Shown one piece after another: positions 18,819 through 26,048 of a stretch of DNA of 64,000 nt (position 1 is its first letter; each line of letters begins with the position of its first letter). Under the pieces are notes generated by a model that was not told the DNA's origin, ran no database searches, and saw only the letters and a program-made list of their open reading frames with translations. The position numbers and the translations under genes are program-made. This DNA is from a gamma proteobacterium HdN1 (GTDB taxonomy: Bacteria > Pseudomonadota > Gammaproteobacteria > Pseudomonadales > Ketobacteraceae), in contig FP929140.1 of assembly GCA_000198515.1 (NCBI GenBank), forward strand, positions 2,206,527 to 2,270,526, written 5' to 3'.

Positions 18819-18845
18819 CGTGGATAACGAAACGAGCGGCGGCGA

Positions 18846-20198
18846 ATGAAAAATAAAAACCTAAAAGCCTCAAATCCAGCAAGTCGCGGACACGCACTTA
18901 AGCAGTTCATTGACTCAATGATCCAGTCATTACCGACTGGATCATCAAAAAACAGCCACAGTGACGATCAGTTTGGCTTGGTTTACCTCGGGAACGTACA
19001 CGACTCGATTCCTCGGTTGCTGGTTTTAGACCAGTCGCTGAGGCTAGAGGAGCGCTGCGTGTGGCAGGTCATGCGGGTAGGCATCCACGATCCAGCACGC
19101 CCTGCCTCTTTGCTCAAACAGAGTGAGCTCGCCGAACAGTGCAGCGTAGACACAAAAACCATTCGTCGTTATCTGCATGCATTGCGTGCCACCCGCTGGA
19201 TCACCCGCTGTGCCATGGTGCATGGTCGGGGCACCGTGTGGGCACTGCATGACGAACCGCTGTCACTGGCTGACACTCAGCTACTCGACCCCGGCTACCT
19301 TCAGTTCATCAACGAATGCGCGCGCAGCAAGCACAAGCGATTGCAGGATCTGGGACAGTCGGTGCTCGACATGCTGGAAGCCGACATCGCCTATGGCCAC
19401 GACTCCAGCCAGCCCGCAACTCAAATTGAACAGGCAGCCAAACGGCTCGACGCACTCGCAAAGACTCCCCGAAAAACCAGCTCAGGGAGTTTTTTTGCTG
19501 CGTTTCCTGGGAGTCAATCAGACCAAAAACGCTCAAATTTTGAACGTAGGGAAATTTTCCCTGTGGATAACTCACGGACAAATTTCCCTATCACCCACTT
19601 ATCCACAGGGAAAATTTCCCTATCATCACAGGACAAATTTCCCTACGGGGACAATTTGTCCTGTAGTAGTAGTAAAAATAATAAATATATATATAAAAAT
19701 ACTACTACTACGAATACAGATCTGGATAAAACCAATACGCGCGAGGACAATTTTTCCAGCACGGACAAATTGTCCTCGCCCTCACCAAAATTTCAACCAC
19801 CCCAACCACTCCAGCCGCCCCATTGGGCCGACCAACTGAACTGGCCGAAAGCGCTCAGAGAACGGGAAAAGCAGCACGCCTTAGCGATATTAACCTCCCC
19901 TCAAATGAACCTTGAGAGCGCTCAGTTCCTGCTAAATTACCTATCGGATCGCCTAACCGCCGCCCAACGAGGCGAGGCAAAACCGTTATCAAACTGCGTT
20001 GCATACCTATCCAAACTGGCCGAAAAACACCGTTCTGGCGACCTACAGCCCAGCTCGTGGGGCCTGCGAGAAATCAGGCAGCCCGCCGCTATTCCTGTTG
20101 AGTTTAAGCCCACCACACCAGAAAAACGCGACCCACACACCCGCGAAGTTGCCCTGAAAAACCTTGCTGAATTGCGACAAAAAGTTCGTTTGTACTGA
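18846..20198 (+). CDS. Replication protein, STY4528-like, with origin repeats inside its gene
   Basis: 450 residues. N-terminal winged-helix part (LLKQSELAEQCSVDTKTIRRYLHALRATRWITRC) recognises DNA; then a low-complexity, Thr/Ser/Asn-rich linker at about 235-325 encoded by the iteron and AT-rich DNA; then a conserved C-terminal segment (LNWPKALREREKQHALAILTSP). Position after DUF2857 and before TIGR03761 matches the pathogenicity-island replication protein STY4528 of SPI-7-type elements. Placement of palindromes and DnaA boxes inside the linker suggests the protein binds within its own gene. The low-complexity linker appears to exist to accommodate the DNA signals. Confidence 0.75.
   Translation: MKNKNLKASNPASRGHALKQFIDSMIQSLPTGSSKNSHSDDQFGLVYLGNVHDSIPRLLVLDQSLRLEERCVWQVMRVGIHDPARPASLLKQSELAEQCSVDTKTIRRYLHALRATRWITRCAMVHGRGTVWALHDEPLSLADTQLLDPGYLQFINECARSKHKRLQDLGQSVLDMLEADIAYGHDSSQPATQIEQAAKRLDALAKTPRKTSSGSFFAAFPGSQSDQKRSNFERREIFPVDNSRTNFPITHLSTGKISLSSQDKFPYGDNLSCSSSKNNKYIYKNTTTTNTDLDKTNTREDNFSSTDKLSSPSPKFQPPQPLQPPHWADQLNWPKALREREKQHALAILTSPQMNLESAQFLLNYLSDRLTAAQRGEAKPLSNCVAYLSKLAEKHRSGDLQPSSWGLREIRQPAAIPVEFKPTTPEKRDPHTREVALKNLAELRQKVRLY
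19549..19775 (+). other. Replication-origin-like cluster (oriV candidate) inside the replication gene
   Basis: Seven 13-bp palindromes of the form GGRMAAWTTKYCC: 19549 GGGAAATTTTCCC, 19576 and 19631 GGACAAATTTCCC, 19608 GGGAAAATTTCCC, 19649 GGACAATTTGTCC, 19745 GGACAATTTTTCC, 19763 GGACAAATTGTCC. Two exact DnaA boxes TTATCCACA lie at 19562-19570 (minus) and 19599-19607 (plus). A nearly pure AT stretch with (AT) runs at 19672-19700 could melt. Iterons, DnaA boxes and an AT-rich region together are the classical layout of an initiator-dependent origin. Confidence 0.75.
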
Positions 20199-20205
20199 CA
20201 GCAGT

Positions 20206-20361
20206 GGAAGTGTTGCTACGGGCAACAGCTCGGAAGTGTTGCTACGGGCAACAGCTCGGAAGTGTTGCTACGGGCAACAGCTCGGAAGTGTTGCTACGGG
20301 CAACAGCTCGGAAGTGTTGCTACGGGCAACAGCTCGGAAGTGTTGCTACGGGCAACAGCAT
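20206..20361 (+). repeat. Six tandem 26-bp repeats, each with a small hairpin
   Basis: Units start at 20206, 20232, 20258, 20284, 20310 and 20336. Each begins GGAAGTG and contains GTTGC-TACGG-GCAAC (5-bp stem, 5-base loop) and ends CAGCTC. Copies are identical except the last, which ends CAGCAT. They fill the gap between the replication protein and the TIGR03761 gene. Iteron, incompatibility, parS-like site or transcription-slowing array are all possible. Not CRISPR, as there are no spacers. Confidence 0.9.
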
Positions 20362-20465
20362 AAAAGCATCCACTCAATTTTTTGGCAATTAGATTGCCTT
20401 GCATCACGGCCTACGGACACAATCACTTCGCCCGTTATACAAACCTACCTAATAGGAAGCCACGC

Positions 20466-21299
20466 ATGTCATACGAAGCACAGCATGATTCGAAACTCAC
20501 AGAGGCGATCCGTAAGCGCGCTGGCACCGCCAACGATGAAAAAGCTCGGCCCGGCCCAATCGTGCCCAAGGCCACCATTCGGCTGCACACCAACATTGCG
20601 CATCAGCTATTTTTCGGCAGAGCGCCAGACCCTAATCGTCCGTTCCGTGACCAGTGCTTTGCAAGCTTTGCTAATAACTTATCGGCGCTTTGGACGTTCG
20701 CCCAAGCCGACGATCCCTACGCAGATGCAAAACTGATTTTAATCGAGGAGCAAATTAAAGCAGCGCGCGAACAAATCGGCGATTTAACGGAGCTGCTAAA
20801 CGAGCTGGTTGAAAGCTTGCAAACCAGCGGCATCCGAATTGATGCGCACCAATCCACGCGCCCCATAGATGTGCCTATCGCGTTTCGTGCGGTACATGCC
20901 GCCGTTGCTATTCAGTTGCTGGGTGCCGTTGATTCGGCAATTCAAAAGGCGCTGTTGGCTCGGCATTTCGGTCTGATCTCTGGGCAGGACTGGCAGCGCG
21001 TACTCGCAAACTCAGCCACTCCAATGCGCCATCTATTTAAGTTGGCGCTATTTAGAGCCAGTGGCGCAACGCGCGCCGACTTCGCACTCAATAATGACCG
21101 CGCGAAAGTGGCCGTTGAGAAATTGGGTGAATTGCCCGCTGATATTTTAGCTGGTGTTCGCAGGCCCCTGCTTGGCCCACGCACAAGCAACGGTAACGGC
21201 ACGTCCCTTTTGTTTGGGGAATCCCGCGCAGCAACAGACAACTCAGACGATTCGATCGTGGCGCAATCACTGCGCGCCATTGAGGCGGCGCACGCATAA
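20466..21299 (+). CDS. Integrating conjugative element protein, TIGR03761 (PFL_4669) family
   Basis: 277 residues from ATG 20466 (AGGAAG upstream). Contains TIRLHTNIAHQLFFGRAPDPNRP, and the AcaB/DUF1845-like core AIQLLGAVDSAIQKALLARHFGLISGQDWQRVL. Function unknown in the family, always in the replication/partition part of PFGI-1-like elements. Its stop overlaps the next start as TAATG. A diverged relative sits at 24190. Confidence 0.82.
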   Translation: MSYEAQHDSKLTEAIRKRAGTANDEKARPGPIVPKATIRLHTNIAHQLFFGRAPDPNRPFRDQCFASFANNLSALWTFAQADDPYADAKLILIEEQIKAAREQIGDLTELLNELVESLQTSGIRIDAHQSTRPIDVPIAFRAVHAAVAIQLLGAVDSAIQKALLARHFGLISGQDWQRVLANSATPMRHLFKLALFRASGATRADFALNNDRAKVAVEKLGELPADILAGVRRPLLGPRTSNGNGTSLLFGESRAATDNSDDSIVAQSLRAIEAAHA

Positions 21300-21835
21300 T
21301 GGCGGAATGTCATTTTCAAAGTCAGACCTCAAATTGGAGTCAGACCTTTTTGCAAAGTCAGACCCACCTTTTAAAGGGCCTTTTAAGGGATAAGGGAAGC
21401 AGTGTGCCGGGATGCAAAGATGCCTTTGTTCAGCAATGGCTTCGTGATCAGGAAAATACGGCCGCTGAGATTGAGCGTGAGTTTAAGGCGCTGATACGAG
21501 CATGGGAAACCATGCTCGCCGAACCTCGGCCATTCAACTTGCGGCGGGTGAAAACGCGCAACAAGGCGCCGCAGCTACAATGGCGCCTGCCATCGGAGTC
21601 TGGCAATCAGGTGGTGGTGGCCTTGTTTGACGAATCCAATGCAACGGCGCAAGAGGCCCTTGCTCCGTTGCCTGCACCTTTCGTCGCCATGTTATTTGAA
21701 ATCGAAGCCGCGCGGGCGACGCTCAATTGGATTTCTAATTTGAGCAATTCCATGATATGCTCGACAGAGGAGTTTATTTCTCGAAAAAATGATATAAAAA
21801 CCCGCCGCATGCAATTGCTACACGAAACGATCTAG
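21299..21835 (+). CDS. DUF3158-family element protein
   Basis: 178 residues, translationally coupled to TIGR03761 (TAATG). Core HLLKGLLRDKGSSVPGCKDAFVQQW fits DUF3158, which follows TIGR03761 in related elements. The first 25 codons contain three repeats of GTCAGACC (21322, 21340, 21358), giving SQT-x-SQT-x-SQT, unlike relatives and possibly a small repeat expansion. Function unknown. Confidence 0.7.
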   Translation: MAECHFQSQTSNWSQTFLQSQTHLLKGLLRDKGSSVPGCKDAFVQQWLRDQENTAAEIEREFKALIRAWETMLAEPRPFNLRRVKTRNKAPQLQWRLPSESGNQVVVALFDESNATAQEALAPLPAPFVAMLFEIEAARATLNWISNLSNSMICSTEEFISRKNDIKTRRMQLLHETI

Positions 21836-21902
21836 GCAATCGTGGCGACTACGATGTAGCGATATGTTTTGATGTGTCCGCACTATTCATTTAGGGATCA
21901 TT

Positions 21903-22277
21903 ATGACGATTGCCGCCAAAAAAACATTATCCATGCCGCAGCGCGGGCGATTGCATCTTTCGCGCGCCCCCGGCGAATCCGTATTCATCTACCCAAAAGC
22001 TCAAAGCATGAGCGAGCCCGCTCAAAATTTGTTTTCTACGCCGCTCTCCATTCGGATCGAACACATCGAACCCAACACCGCACAATTGCAAATCTCCGCC
22101 AACCGAGGCTTGGTCGTGGTGCGTGATGAAATCTTCCAGCGCAATCAGTTTTTTGAGCCGCGCGACAACTCGGCGGACGACTCGGTACGTAGGGTGTTTT
22201 TTGAGTTGGCAAAAAAAACGCTAGATGAAGCAACCTTCCACCTGCTGCTACAAACAGCGATTCACCAATGCCGGTAA
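21903..22277 (+). CDS. CsrA/RsmA-like RNA-binding regulator carried by the element
   Basis: 124 residues. Residues 17-80 follow the CsrA fold: LHLSRAPGESVFI (CsrA LTRxxGExLMI), an insertion of about 18 residues, then PLSIRIEHIEPNTAQLQIS and VVVRDEIFQR (CsrA VHREEIYQRI; R74 aligns with the RNA-binding Arg44). A C-terminal extension of about 44 residues (RRVFFELAKKTLDEATFHLL) is extra compared with 60-residue CsrA. CsrA dimers bind GGA in hairpins at ribosome sites. ICE and plasmid CsrA/Rsm homologues (for example CsrT in Legionella elements) are known. Nearby leaders full of GGAG-containing hairpins make those mRNAs plausible targets. Confidence 0.72.
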   Translation: MTIAAKKTLSMPQRGRLHLSRAPGESVFIYPKAQSMSEPAQNLFSTPLSIRIEHIEPNTAQLQISANRGLVVVRDEIFQRNQFFEPRDNSADDSVRRVFFELAKKTLDEATFHLLLQTAIHQCR

Positions 22278-22301
22278 TCACGACAATGCCGATAATCACG
22301 A

Positions 22302-22742
22302 ATGCCTAAACGAGCACCGCAACACTGGCGTTGGGAGTACCGGCTACGGATGCGTCCCCATGTACTGTTGGCGGGGGATGAGGAGGTGTTGCAACCGTTG
22401 CGCCTTTATCTGCAAGCCAACTGGCTGCTGTCCATCGCAAGTGATCTATCACAAGCAATTTTTCTGGCCACTGCACTACAGCCATCGCGTTGCTTGGTAG
22501 ATCAGTCGTTCGCGGATGCTACCCTGCTACTAGAACGCCTAAAACGCACTCATGAAACTCGGCACCAACCCATCCTGTTTCTCGCTCGCACCGAACAGCA
22601 AGCCGTAGAGGCGCTAGATTGCGGTGTCGCGGGCGTGCAGGTGGTAGGTGTACCGATAACGGACCGTGAGCTTGGCGCAATCCACAGCGCCTTGGAGAGC
22701 TGCTCGCCAGCGTGCAACTGGTGCAATGTGCCCTGTTGTTAA
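22302..22742 (+). CDS. Degenerate response-regulator receiver-like protein
   Basis: 146 residues. PHVLLAGDEEVLQPLRLYLQANW, then SRCLVDQSF, then QPILFLARTEQQAVEALDCGVAGVQVVGVPI follows the beta-alpha pattern of a receiver domain: acidic pair GDEE, a possible phospho-Asp in LVDQ, a Thr/Ser-like position, but no conserved Lys (GVPI instead of KP). There is no output domain. It could be a pseudo-receiver or unrelated Rossmann-like fold. Lies 24 nt after the CsrA-like gene. Confidence 0.45.
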   Translation: MPKRAPQHWRWEYRLRMRPHVLLAGDEEVLQPLRLYLQANWLLSIASDLSQAIFLATALQPSRCLVDQSFADATLLLERLKRTHETRHQPILFLARTEQQAVEALDCGVAGVQVVGVPITDRELGAIHSALESCSPACNWCNVPCC

Positions 22743-22769
22743 TTCGATATTGGCTATGTTGATTCGATA

Positions 22770-22962
22770 TTGACAAAAATTTAGGGGCGGTTATCCTGAT
22801 TTTGCACAAACACGGCGTTATGCCGACCCTTTATGAAGACTTGCGCCTGCGATCTTCAGTTGTTTTGTAAAAAACAACGGCCCAATTTCAACCTACCTAC
22901 CGCCTGCGGAAAACACTTCCGCAGGGGATGTGTTTTTCCAGGCATCGTTCTGGAGAAACATC
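22770..22962 (+). promoter_or_regulatory. Leader RNA element 1 (promoter, hairpin, pseudoknot, RBS hairpins) before the DUF3577 gene
   Basis: Promoter TTGACA (22770) - 16 - TATCCT (22792). Hairpin A CGGC/GCCG at 22813-22825, then CCCTTTA. Pseudoknot stem TGAAGA (22834) / TCTTCA (22853) with loop CTTGCGCCTGCGA, hairpin GTTGTTTT/AAAACAAC, and GGC (22879) pairing with GCC of the loop. Then H1 CCTGCGGAA-AACAC-TTCCGCAGG (22903-22925) and H2, where ATGTGTTTTTCCAG (22928) pairs with CTGGAGAAACAT (22950), hiding the GGAG ribosome site. Confidence 0.72.
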
Positions 22963-23655
22963 ATGTCCAAATTTGAAGCAAAAGCGTACAACCTCCACAC
23001 CACCGGCGTGGGTTTCATTAACCGTTTGCGGTTTGTGAAACCGTCAGGCAAAGGCAAAGGTTACTTTGCCGTGGCCATCGGCGCCTTATATGGCGTCGAA
23101 AATGACGAAGGGCGTGCTGAAAGCTCGCTCTACGATCTACGGGTCGTAGGTGCGAAGGCGATCGAAGCGGTAAAAACGCTTCAGGCTGCCTTCGACGATA
23201 ATCAAAAGATTTTCGTTGAGTTTAAGGCGGGCGACACGCGCGCCGAAGCGTTTCAGTACAAGCGTGGCAAGCGTGAAGGCGAGTGGGGGGCCTGCATCAA
23301 GGGCAGCCTGCTGCAAGTTCGAAAAGCTTGGATCAATGGCAAACTTGTCATTGATCACAGCTCATCGGATGTTTCAGTGGAAACGCTGGGACAACCTCCA
23401 GCGCCACAAGAACTGGCGCAGCAAGAGGAGTACCCTGCAGCAAGTGTGGGTACGGTTTCCGAACCTGCGCACGCAATGCCTGTACCGTCGTGGAGAGTTC
23501 GTTTAGCGGAGCGTCCTGAACGCATCGTGCTGCTGAAAAATGACCCAGAGTTGGATCTGAAGCTCTGGGAAATTGACTGTACGGGCACATACGTTCGCAC
23601 TTGGTGTAGCCAAGAGGGACGACTCTTGTTTGTTCGTGATGCGAAACGCGCTTGA
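22963..23655 (+). CDS. DUF3577 / STY4534-family element replication protein (SSB-like)
   Basis: 230 residues from ATG 22963. N-terminus FEAKAYNLHTTGVGFINRLRFVKPSGKGKGYFAVAIGALYG and ELRVV-like strands resemble the OB-fold STY4534/DUF3577 proteins that take the single-stranded-DNA-binding slot in SPI-7-like elements. A Pro/Gln/Ala linker (about 145-175) and a C-terminal domain (WRVRLAERPERIVLLKND) follow. Likely acts in element DNA replication or transfer. It has the most complete RNA leader of the window. Confidence 0.78.
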   Translation: MSKFEAKAYNLHTTGVGFINRLRFVKPSGKGKGYFAVAIGALYGVENDEGRAESSLYDLRVVGAKAIEAVKTLQAAFDDNQKIFVEFKAGDTRAEAFQYKRGKREGEWGACIKGSLLQVRKAWINGKLVIDHSSSDVSVETLGQPPAPQELAQQEEYPAASVGTVSEPAHAMPVPSWRVRLAERPERIVLLKNDPELDLKLWEIDCTGTYVRTWCSQEGRLLFVRDAKRA

Positions 23656-23660
23656 TATGG

Positions 23661-23741
23661 TATAGTCGTGCAATCTGACGTGGTATGACCACCCAGTTCG
23701 CGCGACTTGAGCCTGCAATCGCGCCTCTTGTTCTCAAGAGG
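23661..23741 (+). promoter_or_regulatory. Leader RNA element 2: promoter, hairpin and pseudoknot
   Basis: Extended -10 TGGTATAGT (TATAGT at 23661). Hairpin A GTGGT-ATG-ACCAC (23680-23692). Pseudoknot: GCGCGA (23700) pairs with TCGCGC (23719), loop CTTGAGCCTGCAA; hairpin CTCTTG-TTCT-CAAGAG; then GGCTC (23740) pairs with GAGCC of the loop. Same layout as the leaders at 22770, 26780 and 28132, with different but matching stem bases. Confidence 0.7.
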
Positions 23742-24189
23742 GCTCATTGCCTTCGGTATTAGGCCATCGCCGCGACTGGCTTGATCTATGCCGCTAGGTG
23801 TACATTTCTCTATGTTTGCCGTAAACAGCGATCTTCGGATGGCTGTTTACGGATTCCAACATAGACGAACCGCTGGCAAATCCGCCCACCACAGGCGGCT
23901 GCGCCAACTTGAAATCCGGTCACTGGCCCAGACGATCACTGATCCAATCGTTTTCGGGATTGACGGATTTGCCAGCGGTTTGCGCTGAAATGAACCCACT
24001 TATCGCTTCCGTGGGCGATTGTTAAATACGCGGGCCTTTTGTGCGGGAAACCGTGCACGGCTATCGGTGATCCGGCGCTGTTTAAGATCACGATCGGAAA
24101 AAAGAATCTGCACCACTCTCTATCCGTTATGCGCCATTTGCAACATCCCCGCCCCTTTCAGGGGCGGGCATCCTTCCGGATTTTTTGTG
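23742..24189 (+). ncRNA. Highly structured untranslated region
   Basis: Downstream of leader 2 and without a credible gene. CTATGTT..CCGTAAACAG (23811) pairs with CTGTTTACGG..AACATAG (to 23863) around a TTCG tip. AACCGCTGGCAAATCCG (23868) has a perfect 17-bp partner CGGATTTGCCAGCGGTT (23963-23980), closing a domain of about 110 nt with inner hairpins. Further on, CCCGCCCCT-TTC-AGGGGCGGG (24148-24168) stands just before the 24190 start. Could be a long 5' untranslated region or a separate small RNA; no known family recognised. Confidence 0.55.
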
Positions 24190-24954
24190 ATGACCACCAC
24201 TCGAAAACCTCTCACGCGCCGTTCACTCCCAAGCCCGCCAAAAGCCGCACACGTGACCAAAAAAAATGTAAAACGGCGCCTGCTGACGCCCGAAGAATTG
24301 GCCGCTGAGGAACGCTTCTATCGCGACAAAAAGCGGCTGGAGCAGGCACCTCAATTCCACTCTCATTTGGCGAATCATCTGTGTCGTATACCGTCGTCAG
24401 GCAAGGGGGCCGAGCCTACCTGCCTCGTTGCATTCGATGAGGCCTTGTGTCGCCGCCAGAGTGACCCAACCTCGAAGCGTGAGCGCGAGATGCTACAGCG
24501 TGTCGAGCAAATTGCCGCACAGCTTCAAAGCAGCCAAGAGAAGCTGGCACAGGTTCGTAAAGCCACCGGCGAGATTACGCTGTTGAGTGGCGCATCCATC
24601 CAGCCTGTAAGACTCCCCTCGGAGCCTATCGGAAACTATCCGCCAATGGTGTTAAGCGCTCCGTTTGTGCTGGAACAGGATTTGATTGGGAAGCTGCAAC
24701 AGTTTGATCGACTGATTTGTGAGGCGCTGCTACTGAGAAAATTCGGCTTCATTGACGCACAGGATTGGGCGGTGTTCATCGCGCCTATTACAAAATCATG
24801 GCTGCTGCTATTTGCACTGGCCGCCACACCGCGCCTGATTTCCAGTGGGTCGTTTTTTACTACGTGGCCAACGAGCGCTGATATACCCACAAGCAGCCGC
24901 GCAGCACCGCGAAAAGCCAAGTCTCGAAAAACAGCACAAAAAAAAGGAGCCTAG
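24190..24954 (+). CDS. Diverged relative of the TIGR03761/AcaB-like protein
   Basis: 254 residues. Basic N-terminus (TTTRKPLTRRSLPSPPKAA), a helical middle (EREMLQRVEQIAAQLQSSQEKLAQVRKATGEI, coiled-coil-like), then VLEQDLIGKLQQFDRLICEALLLRKFGFIDAQDWAVFIAPITKSWLLLFALA, which parallels the TIGR03761 protein at 20466 (SAIQKALLARHFGLISGQDWQRVL). The tail is basic (RKAKSRKTAQKKGA). No strong ribosome site; the start lies 21 nt after a GC-rich hairpin, so initiation may be regulated. Its stop is inside the bidirectional terminator. Confidence 0.6.
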   Translation: MTTTRKPLTRRSLPSPPKAAHVTKKNVKRRLLTPEELAAEERFYRDKKRLEQAPQFHSHLANHLCRIPSSGKGAEPTCLVAFDEALCRRQSDPTSKREREMLQRVEQIAAQLQSSQEKLAQVRKATGEITLLSGASIQPVRLPSEPIGNYPPMVLSAPFVLEQDLIGKLQQFDRLICEALLLRKFGFIDAQDWAVFIAPITKSWLLLFALAATPRLISSGSFFTTWPTSADIPTSSRAAPRKAKSRKTAQKKGA

Positions 24955-24966
24955 GCTCCTTTTTTG
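24938..24966. terminator. Bidirectional terminator between convergent genes
   Basis: A run, AGGAGCCTAGGCTCCT palindrome, T run. It serves the plus gene ending at 24954 and the minus gene ending at 24971. Confidence 0.85.
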
Positions 24967-24970
24967 TTGA

Positions 24971-25126
24971 TCAAGATTGCGGGTGCGCGTGCTTTTCAGC
25001 CTCGCGTTTTTCAATCAAATACTGCTCGTACTCTTTTTCGAGCAGGCAATGTTGACGCCAAGCAAAGAGAGTAGCGCAAACGATCGTCGTCGTTCCTGCA
25101 ATCAAATAGGCAGTAAATAAATCCAT
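24971..25126 (-). CDS. 51-residue single-pass membrane protein (paralogue 1)
   Basis: MDLFTAYLIAGTTTIVCATLF, then AWRQHCLLEKEYEQYLIEK and REAEKHAHPQS. One N-terminal transmembrane helix and a charged helical cytoplasmic-type tail. GGAGGACTTGCG stands before the ATG. Two near-identical paralogues are at 25196 and 26049, and the tail AWRQxCxLEKxYEQYLIEK is conserved in all. Too short for ordinary gene calling. Function unknown; part of a two-gene membrane cassette that is repeated in this element. Confidence 0.75.
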   Translation of the reverse strand: MDLFTAYLIAGTTTIVCATLFAWRQHCLLEKEYEQYLIEKREAEKHAHPQS

Positions 25127-25150
25127 CGCAAGTCCTCCGTAGAGATAATA

Positions 25151-25170
25151 AAAGGAGCCGAAGCTCCTTT
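25151..25170 (-). terminator. Terminator between small membrane genes
   Basis: On the minus strand AAAGGAGC-TTCG-GCTCCTTT, a stem closed by a TTCG tetraloop and ending in T residues, after the 25196 gene. Same core as the terminator at 26003. Confidence 0.75.
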
Positions 25171-25195
25171 TATGTCGATCAACGCTAATTGATTA

Positions 25196-25351
25196 TCAAG
25201 ATTGCTGCTGCGCGTGCTTCTCAGCCTCGCGTTTTTCAATCAAGTACTGCTCGTATTTCTTCTCAAGAATGCAGTTTTGACGCCACGCGATGACAATAGC
25301 GCAACCAATCGTGATGACTCCAGTAAGCAAATAGGCAGTAAAGAAATCCAT
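25196..25351 (-). CDS. 51-residue single-pass membrane protein (paralogue 2)
   Basis: MDFFTAYLLTGVITIGCAIVI, then AWRQNCILEKKYEQYLIEK, REAEKHAQQQS. One transmembrane helix plus charged tail; GGAGGG upstream of the ATG. It follows the 95-residue membrane protein at 25401-25688 by 49 nt, so both should come from the leader at 25689-25897. Function unknown. Confidence 0.78.
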   Translation of the reverse strand: MDFFTAYLLTGVITIGCAIVIAWRQNCILEKKYEQYLIEKREAEKHAQQQS

Positions 25352-25400
25352 AAAGAACCCTCCGCAGAGTTTAAATAAAGTGTACACAAAAAATGGGCAT

Positions 25401-25688
25401 CTAGCCATCCGCTTTCGGGGGCAATGCAGTCTTGTTTCGCTCGAAGCTTTCAAGGTGTGCTGTCGCCGTGGCCTTGATCCATGCGAGGGGCAGCCAAAGT
25501 GCAAACCCTACGAGCATGACGCCCAGTTGGGCGTACAGGCTTGTACAGGACGTCACCAGCGCCTTAGAAAAGTACAGGTACGCACCTCCGCTGGTGGTGC
25601 AAAAACCGAGCAATACTCGCTCGATGTTTTTGATAACCAGTTGATTCCTGCGATACTCGACCCACAGTGTTTGCTCTAAATCAGGCAT
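25401..25688 (-). CDS. 95-residue two-helix membrane protein (paralogue A)
   Basis: N-terminal WVEYRRNQLVIKNIERVLL amphipathic segment, a first hydrophobic stretch (about 27-50), a second (LYAQLGVMLVGFALWLPLAW), then IKATATAHLESFERNK. Its paralogue at 26256-26537 is nearly identical at both ends but different in the membrane core, as if the core diversifies. AAGGAGGCG precedes the ATG and is paired in the leader. Function unknown. Confidence 0.75.
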   Translation of the reverse strand: MPDLEQTLWVEYRRNQLVIKNIERVLLGFCTTSGGAYLYFSKALVTSCTSLYAQLGVMLVGFALWLPLAWIKATATAHLESFERNKTALPPKADG

Positions 25689-25897
25689 TACGCCTCCTTG
25701 TTTTTCGTTGACAAAAAACTGGAAGCGAGCAGATCCCCGGAAGGTGCTCCCTTCCAGGGTGGTTGACTAAAAAATGAACCGCCGCACGCTTGCGCGGGGC
25801 CTCGCATTGAAGGTTCAGGTGCGAGCTAACGGGTCTGCAAGACAGTGCAGTGCTGTTTTACGGCCATCAGGGTACGGAACTCTGGCGCAGCTCGCAA
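25689..25897 (-). promoter_or_regulatory. Leader RNA element 3 (minus strand)
   Basis: Read on the minus strand: promoter TTGCGA (25897-25892), 17-base spacer, TACCCT (25874-25869); hairpin A CTGCA-CTGTCT-TGCAG (25850-25835); pseudoknot CTCGCA/TGCGAG (25825-25801) whose loop TGAACC pairs with GGTTCA (25780-25775) across a GC-rich hairpin; H1 GGAAGG-GAGCA-CCTTCC (25755-25739); H2 CGCTTCC paired with the ribosome site GGAGGCG (25697-25691). Confidence 0.72.
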
Positions 25898-26002
25898 GCG
25901 TTATGCTACGGATTTGGCTAGGTTCTCACGTCGAGTCCAGTGTGGCTCGGGTGCCATGTCACCATGCGGATTTGCTAACTTTGTCGGGCAAAGAAAACAA
26001 AT

Positions 26003-26029
26003 AAAAAAAGGAGCCGAAGCTCCTTTTTT
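26003..26029 (-). terminator. Terminator after the 52-residue membrane gene
   Basis: On the minus strand AAAAAAGGAGC-TTCG-GCTCC followed by seven T. A TTCG tetraloop makes it strong. Confidence 0.85.
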
Positions 26030-26048
26030 GTCGATCAATGCTGATTGG

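Noticed and set aside
19177-19839. 220-codon plus frame inside the replication gene
   Set aside because: Out of frame with the better supported protein; its protein is low complexity from the origin repeats.
20206-20361. CRISPR array
   Set aside because: Units are directly adjacent and identical, with no unique spacers and no cas genes.
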